DNA from: Rhynchopus sp. YZ270_cl-10
Taxonomy: Eukaryota; Euglenozoa; Diplonemea; Diplonemida; Diplonemidae
Length of the DNA: 64,000 nucleotides
Direction of reading: 5' to 3'
Assembly: GCA_964035575.1 (NCBI GenBank)
Contig: OZ037840.1
Location: forward strand, 496,001-560,000
Shown here: positions 20,441 to 30,744 of the stretch, piece after piece
Layout: every line of letters starts with the position of its first letter
Numbering within the stretch: the stretch's first letter is position 1
Notes under the pieces: generated by a model
Seen by the model: only the letters and a program-made list of their open reading frames with translations
Databases searched by the model: none
Told to the model about the DNA's origin: nothing
Program-made: the position numbers and the translations under genes

Positions 20441-21066
20441 GTGCTCCAATACTCCTCAGGTGTCTCACCCACGGTCGTACGCCCTTCCAGCAAGGATTCT
20501 CCCGAAAGACTTCTTCAATGGCATCGTGAACAGTCGCGAGGCTCACACAGACTTTTTCGACCACTTACGTCTCACGGACCGGTAGGCCCCACGGTTTCCA
20601 GCTCAGCCAGCACCACCTCTACGAAGACGAGTACATGGCCACCCGCTACACGAAGGAGCAATCACAGCGATCACGAACCACGCGATTAAGGTGGTTTCAT
20701 AGGTGGTCAGCGGGGAAGCATACGAGGCTTCACAAAGCAACACCGCTTCCGGAGCATGATAACCGGCTCCCCTTCCTCAACATGCACCAGAGCCCTATTT
20801 TTCACCATCGGGTTTCCCCCAAAACCCCATGATGCCACAAGGTTCCCCGAAACCCGAAAGTTGCGCAAGCCCTGGAGTCCTCCGATGACGCAAGGCAAGT
20901 CACTCTCCCAAAGCGATGGCATTGGATGCAGTATCCGAAGTCAGACCTCCGGGGAATGAAGGAAAATATTGAATCCTTAATGGACGACTTCAATGTGATC
21001 GCTGCCTTCTCCCTCTACGCCCCACCCTTCAACAACACGGAGACTCGCAAGCTGCAAGTAATTTGA
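20441..21066 (+). pseudogene. Decayed plus-strand coding region, unknown family
   Basis: The last ~200 bp before the stop at 21064 read convincingly as protein (KRWHWMQYPKSDLRGMKENI, then SLMDDFNVIAAFSLYAPP, NNTETRKLQVI). Upstream the same frame gives YMATRYTKEQSQRSRTTRLR with an interruption between, and an adjacent frame gives ILPKDFFNGIVNSREAHTDF. It looks like the 3' part of a gene or transposon protein. I do not recognise the family. Confidence 0.45.
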
Positions 21067-21287
21067 GGTTTTTTGTGCGAGCCGAAAACGTTCATGTTCG
21101 GAGATAGGGACAGTGTGCGCACTACTTTACGCAGAAAGAACGGGCCCATTTTGGGGCGAGTCAGAGGCCGTTTTTCGAAGAGCTACCATGGGATATTTCG
21201 GTTTCCCCAATTTTTTAACTTTCAAAAAAAAGCGAAAATCTGCCTTTGTGCCTGGAAAATGTTGTGCATTTTTGGTGGAATTTTTTA

Positions 21288-21332
21288 AAAATTGCTATAC
21301 TCCCCTATGACTGGACCCAACTCCCCTCACTC
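21288..21332. mobile_element. MITE family N, detached end
   Basis: TTGCTATACTCCCCTATGAC then TGGACCCAACTCCCCTCACT: matches the right end of 17630-17783; no left end nearby. Confidence 0.6.
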
Positions 21333-21687
21333 TTTTTTTGGTCAAAAACACCCCAAAAATCCGCACTTTTTTTTCCGATTTTTCCCTTTTTAAACACCCT
21401 CCTTATTGCTTTTATCTATTCAAAAAAAATTTTTATTTATCAAAAACCCCTTTCCAGCAAAACATCCACCCCCCAAACAAAAACCACCCCCCCACAAACA
21501 CAAAAAGCACACACTCCACACACCGCAGTGACGCAACCCACTCTTGGGGGCCCATACGTTCTTTTTTTACCCCCCCCCCGCTTCTTCTTCTTCTTCTCTT
21601 TCTAAATAAAAAGAGAAATTTATTTCTTTTACTTATTCTGAAAACCCCCTTCTTCTCCTTCTCCTCCTCCTCCTCCCCTTCCACATT

Positions 21688-23076
21688 ATGGAGGTAATAA
21701 TAGAGGTGGCAGAGAATGGAGACAGCTTTACCCTTGCCGTGAATGAAGACGAGACAGTCAGCTCGCTGAAGGAACGGATTACAGGGCGTATAGCACCGTC
21801 TCCTGAGCCCAGCAATGGGAACACAACATCACCACGGCTGCAACCTCAAGTGGTCCGGGTCGTGATTCAAAACCAATCCTGCGAGGATGGCAGCCAAAAG
21901 CTGTCTAGCATTGGAATCACCGGTGGGGACCACGTTACGGTGTCGATCGCGGATGGGATGGCGGTGGGGAATTTTCCGTTTGGCAGCGGGTCTCGCCCTC
22001 TTACTGAAGTTCTTCTTGCCCCAAATAGCGCAAAACTCTATGCCTTAGGCGGGGACAACGTAGCTGAGGTCTGGGACACCCAAACCGGCCGCAGCGACAA
22101 AATCCTTCGTTGGATCCCTAACCCAAAATGCTTTCTTTTATCCCCAACTGGCCAGACCTTATACATGATGAGCCACGTAAAGGACACAGTCGAGGTGCGG
22201 GATACCACCTCTTGGAAAATGTGGCTAATCTTTTTGCCAGAAATTTTACGTCTGGAGGAGGACCTAAACATGGTACTATCTACTGCAGGGCATACCTTGT
22301 ATGTCATTGGTGCGTTGCAAATTTGCGTAATAGATGTCACCGCGATAGGACGAGAACAGCCATCAATCCAACTCATCCCCCAACCACGTTGTGGCGATCT
22401 TACCGCTCTTCTCGCTACCGAAGAGCATGTATACTCACTATACGATACCCAGCTTCTGACACGCAACACAGTACAAGGATTTGAGGAAATCTCATCGGCA
22501 AATATAGGGGTGGTCAACCAAATGCTAATCTCACCTTGCAATGCATTTCTTTATACCTTAGGCCCATACATGCAGGTTACTGTATGGGATACAGAGACCC
22601 TTCTGTTGACAGGGATATTTGATTGTGAGAGACTGCCGTACATGAAGCATGCTTATGCGATGAGTTTAAAGAGTTTTGCATTGTCGCAGTGCGGTGCGCG
22701 GGTGTATTGCGCAGGATGGGGAGTCTCGGTGTGGGATGCACACAGTTATGATTGCTTGGGGATGCTACGATTGAATGTTTTCGTCCGATCAATCGCAGTA
22801 GGTGCGGGGAGTAGCACTGTCTCGAACGGAGGGGAGGGAAAACGGAACGGAGAGGACCTAGCACCAGATAGCGTGGTTTTCGTTGCATCAACAACACCCG
22901 ATGAAGGCCGACCTGGAGAGGTTATGCTCGGTTGCGGATCCCTCACAAGCGTGCCCCTTAGCGATTTTAAAGAAGATACCGGCACCATCAGCCACAACAG
23001 CTTTGTATTTACCGGAAGCAGCCTGGCAGGCCGTACAGATAAATTTCATACTCGAAGAGTGAGGCATAAATCATAA
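21688..23076 (+). CDS. Ubiquitin-like domain plus beta-propeller-type repeat protein
   Basis: 462 residues, one exon. Residues 1-92 have the layout of a ubiquitin-like fold: an opening beta hairpin (MEVIIEVAENGDSFTLAV), a helix (TVSSLKERITG), and a late strand after GITGGDHVTVSIADG. From about 105 to 420 there are WD40/YVTN-like blades (LAPNSAKLYALGG..AEVWDT; LSPTGQTLYMM..VEVRDT; ISPCNAFLYTLG..VTVWDT; LSQCGARVYCAG..VSVWDA). The tail (430-462) is Ser/Arg-rich. A pure pyrimidine tract (21650-21680, CTCCTCCTC) sits directly upstream of the ATG. No TM or signal peptide, so probably cytosolic. It shares the N-terminal Ubl plan with the genes at 24971 and 44294; partners unknown. Confidence 0.75.
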   Translation: MEVIIEVAENGDSFTLAVNEDETVSSLKERITGRIAPSPEPSNGNTTSPRLQPQVVRVVIQNQSCEDGSQKLSSIGITGGDHVTVSIADGMAVGNFPFGSGSRPLTEVLLAPNSAKLYALGGDNVAEVWDTQTGRSDKILRWIPNPKCFLLSPTGQTLYMMSHVKDTVEVRDTTSWKMWLIFLPEILRLEEDLNMVLSTAGHTLYVIGALQICVIDVTAIGREQPSIQLIPQPRCGDLTALLATEEHVYSLYDTQLLTRNTVQGFEEISSANIGVVNQMLISPCNAFLYTLGPYMQVTVWDTETLLLTGIFDCERLPYMKHAYAMSLKSFALSQCGARVYCAGWGVSVWDAHSYDCLGMLRLNVFVRSIAVGAGSSTVSNGGEGKRNGEDLAPDSVVFVASTTPDEGRPGEVMLGCGSLTSVPLSDFKEDTGTISHNSFVFTGSSLAGRTDKFHTRRVRHKS

Positions 23077-23300
23077 AAGGAAGAAGTGCAGAGGGGAGTT
23101 GGCAATACCAAATAAGACGATCATCCGTTTTTGTCTTATAGGACCACCAGAAACAAAACAAAAAAAAAAACGATCCCAAAGGTTGTGTTCCAGCAAACCC
23201 CTCCGGGGTTTTCTGAATTTTTTTTTGTTAAAAAAAGGGCAGGGTTGCTTTGCTCGGGGGGTAGGGGTGTTCATTGCAAAGTGACAAAAAAAAAAAAAAT

Positions 23301-23371
23301 ACAGTGGAGATTGCGCAACTGTGGCAACACAACCGAGGCAACTACACTACTCCAACAATTTATCAAAAAAA
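23301..23371 (+). repeat. Dispersed module I, copy 3
   Basis: ACAGTGGAGATTGCGCAACT..CCAACAATTTATCAAAA; plus orientation as the other two. Confidence 0.8.
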
Positions 23372-24189
23372 GAAGGGAAAAAAAAAATCCGAAAAAAAAA
23401 AAAAATCCCGAAAAAGAAAATCCCCCTTAGGTGGGGGATCTTGAGAGCACCGGTGATACGCTGTAGGGTCTTTGGGTGGAGTGGGGGGTGGGTGTGGGGT
23501 CGGGGGGGGGGTGGTTTCACTTCTTTTGTCTGCACAGCCCTGATAGTAGTCTAAAAAAAATCATTCACCTTTTTAAGGGACACTGTCGCGAGAGGGCTTG
23601 TGTATTTCAAAAAAAAATCCATTTTTTTTCTCTCTTCCTAATTCCTCTTCGTGCCAATTGCTTCCCAATTGTTTTTTTTTTTTTTTTTGTGTACAGTGAT
23701 CCAAGAAACATAGGAGGGGGTAAAAAAACTAAGGTGAGTTTTCAGACTCCACCCCGACACTACCTGACACCTAATTTTTGACTCGGTCGCCACTTCCGCC
23801 AAACACCGCCCAGCACAGGTCAAAATCAGGTGGCTGAAGCAGGATTTTTTTTTTCCTTTTCAAAACCCTCTCATGTTTCTTGTATCACAATTTATTGAGT
23901 GCGGGTGTGTTGTCTCCAACATGAATAGTAAGCTTTCTTGTGTGGATACGATGTGACAGGCTATAATTCATTGGGTAGAAAAAAACATGCCATGAATCCT
24001 ACCCAACTGTTTATATACTTTTTTTTTTCTCTCTATAGTTGGTTTTTGCTTTGGTCACCCTTTCCCCCCCCTGCCCCCATCCTGTCTTCCTTCGTAAGGG
24101 GTGGTGGAGTTGACCACTTGTAGTGTGCAACAAGCATACTGAAAAGCAGGGCCATCTTGGAAAGTGAAATGTGAAGAGGGCATGTATGT

Positions 24190-24290
24190 CGAAAAAGGCT
24201 TTTTTCGTTGATTGCTCAATCACCCCCTGGGGGTGATTGGCAACCGTATCGGAAGCACTATGTATCCTTTAAACCTACGCTTTGTAGGTA
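24190..24290 (+). repeat. Repeat L, copy 2
   Basis: Complementary to 3996-4085; GATTGCTCAATCACCCCC followed by GGGGGTGATTGGCAACCG also makes a local hairpin. Confidence 0.65.
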
Positions 24291-24440
24291 TAAAACCAAA
24301 TTGTATTTAGTTGTGTGTGTACCATTAGGGCTGGGGTCTGGGGGCTGGGGGGGTTTTTAACGGTTGTGTTCAAATGACTTAAGTAAGAGAGGCTTAGGTT
24401 CATGTGCCCGGGTTCGTCGCATACAAACGTTTTCCTTTCA

Positions 24441-24490
24441 AAGTGACTAAGTACAAGAGAGGCTTAGGATCATCTTATAAACTTTTCTTT
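24441..24490 (+). repeat. Dispersed module C, copy 1
   Basis: Consensus GTGACTAAGCACAAGAGAGG, CTTAGGATCATCTTATAAAC, TTTCTTTC. A diverged partial copy sits just upstream (24368-24402). Others start near 47755, 51221, 53302 and 60108, all plus. Confidence 0.7.
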
Positions 24491-24936
24491 CTTTTTATAT
24501 TTATCTCATTCACGCTGCCACTCAGAACGCTTTTTCGAGGGTAGTAAAGACATCTGGTGTGTGAAATCAGTTTGAAAAAAAAGTGTATTTGTGTGTAAGT
24601 CGAATTATGTGCATTTCCTGCACAAAATTGCTCATAACCCAAAAAAAAAAAATGTGTGTATTGTGTCCATGTTGACAGCTGTTTTCTGAAGAAAAAAAGT
24701 AGTTGAAAGTTCAGACAAAAAAAAAGAGGTCAGCCTTGAGTTCCTTACACACCCCATCTAATAGCTGTATTGTTGGTTTTTTTATGTACTCTTCGTAATG
24801 CATGAGAAGAGCGCTGCGTTCTTTTGTTTTAATGGCACCCATTGCCCCTCTGAGGAACCAGCCACAACCTGCTTTCAAACTGATGCACATCTCCGTTAGT
24901 CATGACACTCAAATCCATTTAACACCCACCCACCCC

Positions 24937-24947
24937 CACACACACAG
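24937..24947 (+). promoter_or_regulatory. C/A-rich AG site upstream of Ubl-MTBD gene
   Basis: CCACACACACAG ends 23 nt before the ATG at 24971; possible splice acceptor, same style as at 1695. Confidence 0.3.
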
Positions 24948-24970
24948 GACATATTACACAAAAAAACACG

Positions 24971-27900
24971 ATGGCAACCAGAACGGTGCACGTTGCCATC
25001 ACGGATGCTGTCCAGGTGCCGCTGTTGGTAGCGGAGGAGGCCACTGTGAAGCAGGTAAAGCACTCCTCCTCCCCCCTTTTTTCTTTTTCAGATGTAAATC
25101 ACGAAATGGGTGTAGAACTGCATGGTTGGGGGGGTCCATCCCCCGGGGGTGGACCCCCCGAACCATGCAGTACCGAAACCAAGGTCGACGGCATGACCGT
25201 CGTAATTTTTTTTTTTTTGTTATAGGTCAAACGCAGTCAGGGATTTATATACGATTTTTTTCCTTACCAAAAGTGCAAAAAAAGTGAGGTTGCTATTCCT
25301 GAGGGGGCTGCAGGCACGGAGGGGCTTTTTTGAAGAAATGGACTTCAGATTGAAGTATCATCATTGTACTAGCCCAGGGGGCTTCGCTGGCTAGGGCTCC
25401 AGCAGGTCCCACATGCACTATGCCTGACTCCAGCACGCAAGGTAGCATTCACAGCACCTTTCACCCCTTCAGGAGGAGTGCACAAAAGGGCTCCCGGATG
25501 CAATTTTTCACCCATATCAGGACTCATGACTCAATTTTTTTTGCGAAGCAAAAAATAATAATATAATATGGCGCCGCAGGCGAAAAAAAATTGGGGTACG
25601 GTGTAAAAATCTAGCCTTTTACACCACAGAGTCACTCAACGAACCCTTTTTTGCGGAGCAAAAAAGGAAAAATGGCGCCGCAGGCAAAAAAAATTTGGGT
25701 ACAGCCTGTATGGTACGGGATTTCATGGTGCGGTCAGCAACCCAGTTCCCCAAAAAATGCAAAAAACTTTTTTCCCAAATCTGCAAAAGTTTTTTTTTTT
25801 TTTCAAAACTGAGGTTCAGCCTCAGTTCTACTATGGTATATAAATCTCTGAACGCAGTTGAAGCGTACAACTAACAAACTCTCCCCTTGTTTCGTTTCCC
25901 GTTTTTCCTGTGTGGGTGAAGATAGTTATTGACACCCGTAGTATTTTGGAAAAAAGCAACAGATGAGCACAACAAACAAACACACACACACCACACCCCG
26001 CTATGGGCAAATGAGCACTGTTAGGGAACCCACTACATTTTGCTTTCAAACCCCCACACCCTGCGCAGGTGAAGACAGCAATAGCGCTCCTCCTGGGAAA
26101 GGCTCGTGACGTATCTGATGCAGCGGATGGAACTGTATGCTTCTTCTTCCCTCACCCCCGATGCTTGATAAACAGATTTTAAATTTTTACTTTATTTTTC
26201 AAAATAAGCCCCCCTGGCATCCTTGGGGTGTCTACACTAATAGAGCCAAGTTTTAAAAAGTATATCACATCGCATCTATCACACAGCCCCTCACCGACTC
26301 CACCACCGCACCCGCCACACTCTTCCTTGTGACCACGAAGCCAGCAGCCAAGAGAAAGACACCAGCCCCAGCAGCGGTATGTGCACCCTACGTATATCAA
26401 GAGGACCACGTGGTTACGTGTTGTACAAAGCGTACTCGTTCTATTTGCTCTCTTTTTAAGGATCCGTGTGAACAAAAACCGTGGCTGCTATCTAGTGATA
26501 GTAGTCCCTAGTTTCGAGTGCGAAACGTTTCTCCAACGAAATGGATGTAAGACTGCACGATTGAGGTCGACCCCCGGTACAGCACGCTGTCACGAGAGGG
26601 ATTTTTGTATCTCAACTTTCCACCCCATTATCAAAAACCTTCATAACAATCCATCACATCCACACTACAGGATCCTGTCAACCATCGTGAAGTGTCAACC
26701 CCGAAGAAGCCGGTCTGTGAGAAGCCGAAGCCCAAGAAGGAGAAGGTTGTGAAGAAAGCACCGCCACCTGCCGTGCCAGCAGCCAAGCCTGCACGTGAGT
26801 CGGGCGCGACGAAGCCGGAGAAGGTGAAGCCGACGACCTCGCCTGAGCTGGAGGAGGCACGCAAGCAGGTTGGCAAGCTTGCTGCTAAGAACATGCAGCA
26901 GCTGATCAGCGTGCACACCCCACCGGAATGGCTGGTCGCGCTTCTCGAGCACGTCCTGCTTGCGTACGGACTCACCGTGAAGTCCTGGGAGTCGCTCAGC
27001 AAAGAGCTTAGCGACGTCCAGTTTGTTAAGAAGGTATGCAGTGGAAGGATGAAGATTAAACATCAGAGGTGAAGGGGGGAGGTCGGATGTTGATGTTGAG
27101 ATGCGTGAGGGGACAGCTTTCCCTTTGTTTTTTTATCTGCAGCAGAGCCTACCATTTTTTCCACTCTTTTTATGGATCTGCAAAATAATGAGAATAATCC
27201 GGTGTTCAATTCTTACTTTCTTATATTTCAACTATTATTTAACCTTTTATTTTGCCCCCCCTTTTTTGCAGCTCCACGCCACCGAACCTACCATCACCGA
27301 CCGCAACCTGCGCAAACTCGAGCAATTCAAACCCATGCAGGACGAAGACGAGATGGTCAAGGTTGCAGGACGTGCCTCTGTCGTCCTTTCACAGTGGCTC
27401 CGCTGCATCGTCGCCGATGCCAAGCGCATGAAGGACCACCATACCGAGGAACGCCCCACCACTAAGTCTTTCTCCTCTCACCACGCCTTGCCCATGGCCC
27501 CTGAAGGGGAGAGCCCACGCCGCAGCTCCACCCCATGTGATGCGACTGTCGAGACAGAGGAGCTCAAGGCTGCCACAGCAGAGATTGCGAAGCTCGACAC
27601 GAAGGAGATTCGGGATCTGCGCAACCAGATCACCTCTGTGCCCACAGTAGGAAAGGTTGTGCAGGCTGTCCAGGCGGCGCTTGCGCAAAAGGACACCTCT
27701 CCCGAAGCTGGTCAGCGCCTTGTGCTGAACCCCAAGGCCTTCCAAAAGAGCCTTGCAGACACCGCAAACGATCCTGCCAAATGCCTGAAGCTCTCGCGTG
27801 CAGAGTTCCTCGCCCTGCAGAAGGCGCTCCGTGACAAAGAGATTACCGCAGCATCCGCAGATGTTATGACCCCAGCGGTTGTGAGTGTACTGCGGTGGGC

Positions 27901-28642
27901 AAAGTGTGCCCACGCCTATGCAAGCAAATTCCAGAAGGCACCCGCTAAGGTATGATAACGAAAGGGCAAGAAAGAGAAAGAGGGTCTTATACGCATAGCA
28001 ACACTTTTCACCAAATACGGTGTGACGTAATCACCACGTCTAGCTAGCTCCAAACCCCTTTCCGTGACCGCGGACATATTTGTGCAGTACAATTTCTCCC
28101 CCAAACAAAATAAATAGAAAAATGACTGACACCTCCTACTGCAAAAGCGTACTCCTTCTATTTGCTCTTTTTTAAGGAGCCTGTGAAGAAAAACCGTGGC
28201 CACTATCTGGTGATAGTGGTCTATAATTAAACAAAATTGTTTTCCTTCCTCCAAACCCTTTCCAACCCCACAGCCTGCCGGAACAGCAGAACACACCGAC
28301 CCTACAACACGCACGGAGGCAAATGGCAACGGTTCCACCACCCCACCCGCACCGCCGGCAGAGAAGAAGGACGTTGCCCCGGACACGACACCACCAACAC
28401 CACCACCTGCAGCGGTGCAGGAGACCGTGAGCACACCACCTGCTGAGGAAAAGTCTGAGAAGGTGGAGGAAGTTCCACAGAGCGCCCCTGCAGAAGCTGA
28501 GGAGAAGAAGGAGGAAGTCCCTGAAAAGACGGAGGAAGAGGAGAAGAAGGAAGAGGTGAAGGAGGAGAAGGTGGAGGAGGACAAGAAGGAGGAGGCAGCA
28601 GCAGCAGCAGCCCCCCAGGAGGAGGAGGAAGAGACATATTAG
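24971..28642 (+). CDS. Six-exon protein: ubiquitin-like domain, two dynein-MTBD-like modules, acidic Pro/Glu/Lys tail
   Basis: Exons 24971-25054, 26069-26134, 26287-26376, 26671-27033, 27272-27949 and 28274-28642 give 549 residues. Every junction is phase 0, with donors GTAAAG, GTATGC, GTATGT, GTATGC, GTATGA and AG acceptors. Residues 1-75 (exons 1-3) have a ubiquitin-like pattern (TVHVAITDAVQVPLLV, helix ATVKQVKTAIALLLG). Residues 81-160 are Lys/Pro/Ala-rich. Residues ~161-252 match the dynein microtubule-binding domain: PPEWLVALLEHVLLAYG, SWESLSKELSDVQFVKKL (running across the exon 4/5 junction, which supports that intron), then ASVVLSQWLRCIVADAKR. Residues ~320-418 repeat the plan (VPTVGKVVQAVQAALAQ, FQKSLADTA, VVSVLRWAKCAHAYASKF). 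The tail (428-549) is acidic Pro/Glu/Lys, ending EEEEETY. No ATPase domain is present, so this is not a dynein. Inference: a microtubule- or axoneme-associated adaptor. The first three exons are short and least certain. Confidence 0.72.
25118..25170. repeat. Snap-back palindrome inside module A copy
   Basis: CTGCATGGTT, G run, TCCA, C run, then the complement back to AACCATGCAG: 26-bp arms with two mismatches. The left arm is ordinary module A sequence; the right arm replaces the expected continuation. Confidence 0.8.
25336..25522 (+). repeat. Dispersed module H, copy 2
   Basis: Shortened relative to 6249-6535 but same block order. Confidence 0.75.
25565..25720 (+). repeat. Dispersed module T, copy 2
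   Basis: Matches 10633-10790, including the TTTTTTGC-GGA-GCAAAAAA hairpin. Confidence 0.75.
26135..26286 (+). other. Intron 2 of Ubl-MTBD gene (module J)
   Basis: GTATGC..CACACAG, 152 bp; holds module J at 26217-26258. Confidence 0.5.
26422..26510 (+). repeat. Dispersed module B, copy 3
   Basis: Good match, CGTACTCGTTCTATTTGCTC to GTGATAGTAGTC, sense within intron 3. Confidence 0.75.
26521..26620 (+). repeat. Dispersed module A, copy 3
   Basis: AACGAAATGGATGTAAGACT..CACGAGAGGGATTTTTGTAT; the CGGTCATTGTACC block is shortened. Confidence 0.7.
27034..27271 (+). other. Intron 4 of Ubl-MTBD gene
   Basis: GTATGC..TTTTTTGCAG, 238 bp, with a strong pyrimidine tract. Splicing joins the two halves of MTBD-like module 1, the best support for any intron here. 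No dispersed module seen. Confidence 0.75.
27950..28273 (+). other. Intron 5 of Ubl-MTBD gene (module B)
   Basis: GTATGA..CCCCACAG, 324 bp. Module B at 28138-28236. Confidence 0.7.
28138..28236 (+). repeat. Dispersed module B, copy 4
   Basis: Full copy, GCAAAAGCGTACTCCTTCTA to CTATAATTAAAC, sense within intron 5. Confidence 0.8.
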
Positions 28643-28812
28643 CAGTCGTGGAGTTGCGGGTACTTCAGTGGCGCAAGGAAGTAGTATTTTTTTCCCCCTA
28701 ACCCCTAAACCCTCCCCCTCTTTAAAAATCTAAGACGAATGTAAAAGGGGTGTGATGGTTTACCAAAAAAAAATAATTTACCTGATCGGAGTGATTTTTT
28801 TTTAAATAGGGA

Positions 28813-28899
28813 GGCAAAAGCGTACTCCTTGTTTTTAAGGATCCTGTGAAGAAAAACCGTGGCTTGCTATCTAGGTGATAGTAGTCTATAATCGAACAA
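28813..28899 (+). repeat. Dispersed module B, copy 5
   Basis: GCAAAAGCGTACTCCTTG..CTATAATCGAAC, about 170 bp after the stop of the Ubl-MTBD gene. Confidence 0.8.
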
Positions 28900-29148
28900 A
28901 AAAAAAATTTAAATAGGGAGAATCGATCGGGAAAAAAAGGGGGGAGGGGAGGAGTCCAGGCGGTGATTGTGTATGTAAAATACCCTCAACATGTCACCTT
29001 CGAAAAAGGTGGTATTTTTTTTTTCTTCGTGCGGAATTCGAAAATGCCACAGCATTAGTTGGAAAAGATGTGGCTGCATCTGCGCAGTGAAGCGAAGCAC
29101 ATTTCATGATTTTCTTTTATAGCGATTTTTCATTTTTATTTTTAAATT

Positions 29149-30744
29149 GGTGTGGCTAAATCCAGTACAAAAACAGTACAAAACAACTACAAAAGAAGTA
29201 CAAAAATTACACTTTATTTTTGGGGTGTTTTTTGCGAAAAATTATTTCCCTGTATAAACTTTTTGGGGGGTCGGAGTCGGGGGGTCGGGGGGAAATTTTT
29301 CTTTTTTGGCCCCCAAAAAATTGGGGGAAATTTTTTTTTTCTCTATTCTCGGGAGTCCGTGCGTGCTGTGATGGGGTCACTTTGCGCTGAGAAATGAGTA
29401 TTTTTGACCTAAAATGCATGTGTCAGTTTTTACAGGGCATTTTCAGGTTTAGTGTAAAATATGGTCAGCACTTGACCACTGAGGGTAAAGTGCAAAGTAA
29501 ACGTGGGGGCAGTTTGCATAGCTGCGAACTTTGCTGCATGTTGTGACCCCACCATTTTACGGACGGAGCTCGTAGAACCCAATGAGGAGTGAGAAAGAAG
29601 AAGGAAGCATGCAGCATGGCCAACGAAAAAAGTAGCGTACCGTGCGCCTGCGGCGCAAGATTGCAGCCCACCCTTTCCCATGACATAGTTCAGCACAAAT
29701 GTGCAAATATAAGCGCAATTTTTTGAAATGTTGCGCACCGTGGCTTCGCCAGAAACTTTCGTTCTAGCAAAATACGTAGGTAAAATTTAACGGAACTGAC
29801 GATAATTACCAACGACAGTGCCAATTTATGTCGACATTTTTCAGAAATGTTGCGTACCGTGGCTTCGCCAGGAACTTTTGGGCCATGACTTGGGGCGATT
29901 GGGAAAGTACGAATCAAGCATGTTCCCAGATCACGTGATTTTGACCAAAATTTTGGGGTCCAGATCACGAAAAAAAAAAGGGGTATGGGGTGCGTTTTTG
30001 GGCGTTTTTGTCGATCGCATCGTCCGATTCGGTGCGATTGCAGAAAGTGATGGGGTCATTTTGGAAAAATGGACAAAATTTTATTGACTTAAATTTTTGC
30101 AAAATATGAACCCATACTCGTAAACAAGGGTCATTTTCAGGTTTGAAAACCCAACTTCAGATGAAATTGTGGTGTTTTGAGTGGGAACACAGTAGCGCCG
30201 CAGGCGCACGGTACCCAACTTTTGTCTTTTTTCTTTTTCCCTTTTCTCTGCTTTCTTTTGATTGTGCGAGCCGATTGCTCTCCACGGTGGGGTCACATGT
30301 GTGTGCAAAAACACTCTGAAGTACCCTTACTATGAAATATGAGATTCTCTGGTTTTAGTAAGGAAAAACCCAAGCAAAATCGTCAAAAATCTACGGTAGT
30401 CGGTAGGCGCGTAGCGCGACCCCCGTGCGCACCCCACTTTTTTTTTTTTTTTGTTTTTCCCGGAAAAGTACCGCAATTGACGGATCGCGATCCGTGCGAA
30501 CCGTGGTGGTGACTCATCTGAAAAAATATTGAGTAGAACAGCTGCAGATCGTGTGCGAGCACTTTTTTTTTTTTTTTTTTTTTTTTTTTTCCAAAATTCC
30601 TGAAAACCAGATCATGATCACGATCTGGGAAAAAGCTTGGTACGAATTGGTACCAAAAATAAAAAAAACCCCCTTTTTTGGGTATACAAAAAAAATACAA
30701 AAGAAGTACAAAAATTACACTTTATTTTTGGAGTTAGCCACACC
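29149..30744. mobile_element. 1.6-kb composite with GGTGTGGC inverted ends
   Basis: Starts GGTGTGGCTAA and ends TTAGCCACACC. A 36-bp sequence (ACAAAAGAAGTACAAAAATT..) is directly repeated next to both ends (about 29186 and 30693). Inside are two GTTGCGTACCGTGGCTTCGC elements (29730-29760, 29845-29875) and two forms of GCGTACCGTGCGCCTGCGGC (29632-29657, 30192-30213), shared with 52.8, 56.3-56.6 and 59.7-59.85 kb. No coding. The same ends bound a 121-bp element at 60340-60460. Confidence 0.5.

Larger units (their letters stand above)
16777..21687. other. Intergenic repeats, fold-backs and decayed coding
   Basis: No intact gene. It holds a 61-bp tandem triplet, several inverted-repeat elements, a long hairpin and two GC-richer stretches of decayed coding sequence, listed separately. 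Confidence 0.6.
23077..24970. other. Intergenic, repeat modules I, A (partial), L, C
   Basis: AT-rich and homopolymer-rich; no credible coding. Contains module copies listed separately and a partial A tail at 23572-23610 (ACTGTCGCGAGAGGGCTTG). Confidence 0.6.
25055..26068 (+). other. Intron 1 of Ubl-MTBD gene (modules A, H, T)
   Basis: GTAAAG..GCGCAG, 1014 bp. Contains a palindrome-converted module A copy (25090-25183), module H (25336-25522) and module T (25565-25720), all in sense. Confidence 0.6.
26377..26670 (+). other. Intron 3 of Ubl-MTBD gene (modules B, A)
   Basis: GTATGT..ACTACAG, 294 bp; module B at 26422-26510 followed directly by module A at 26521-26620. Confidence 0.6.

Noticed and set aside
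30542-30711. Lys/Phe-rich ORFs across A/T runs
   Set aside because: Homopolymer translations, as in many other intergenic ORFs here.
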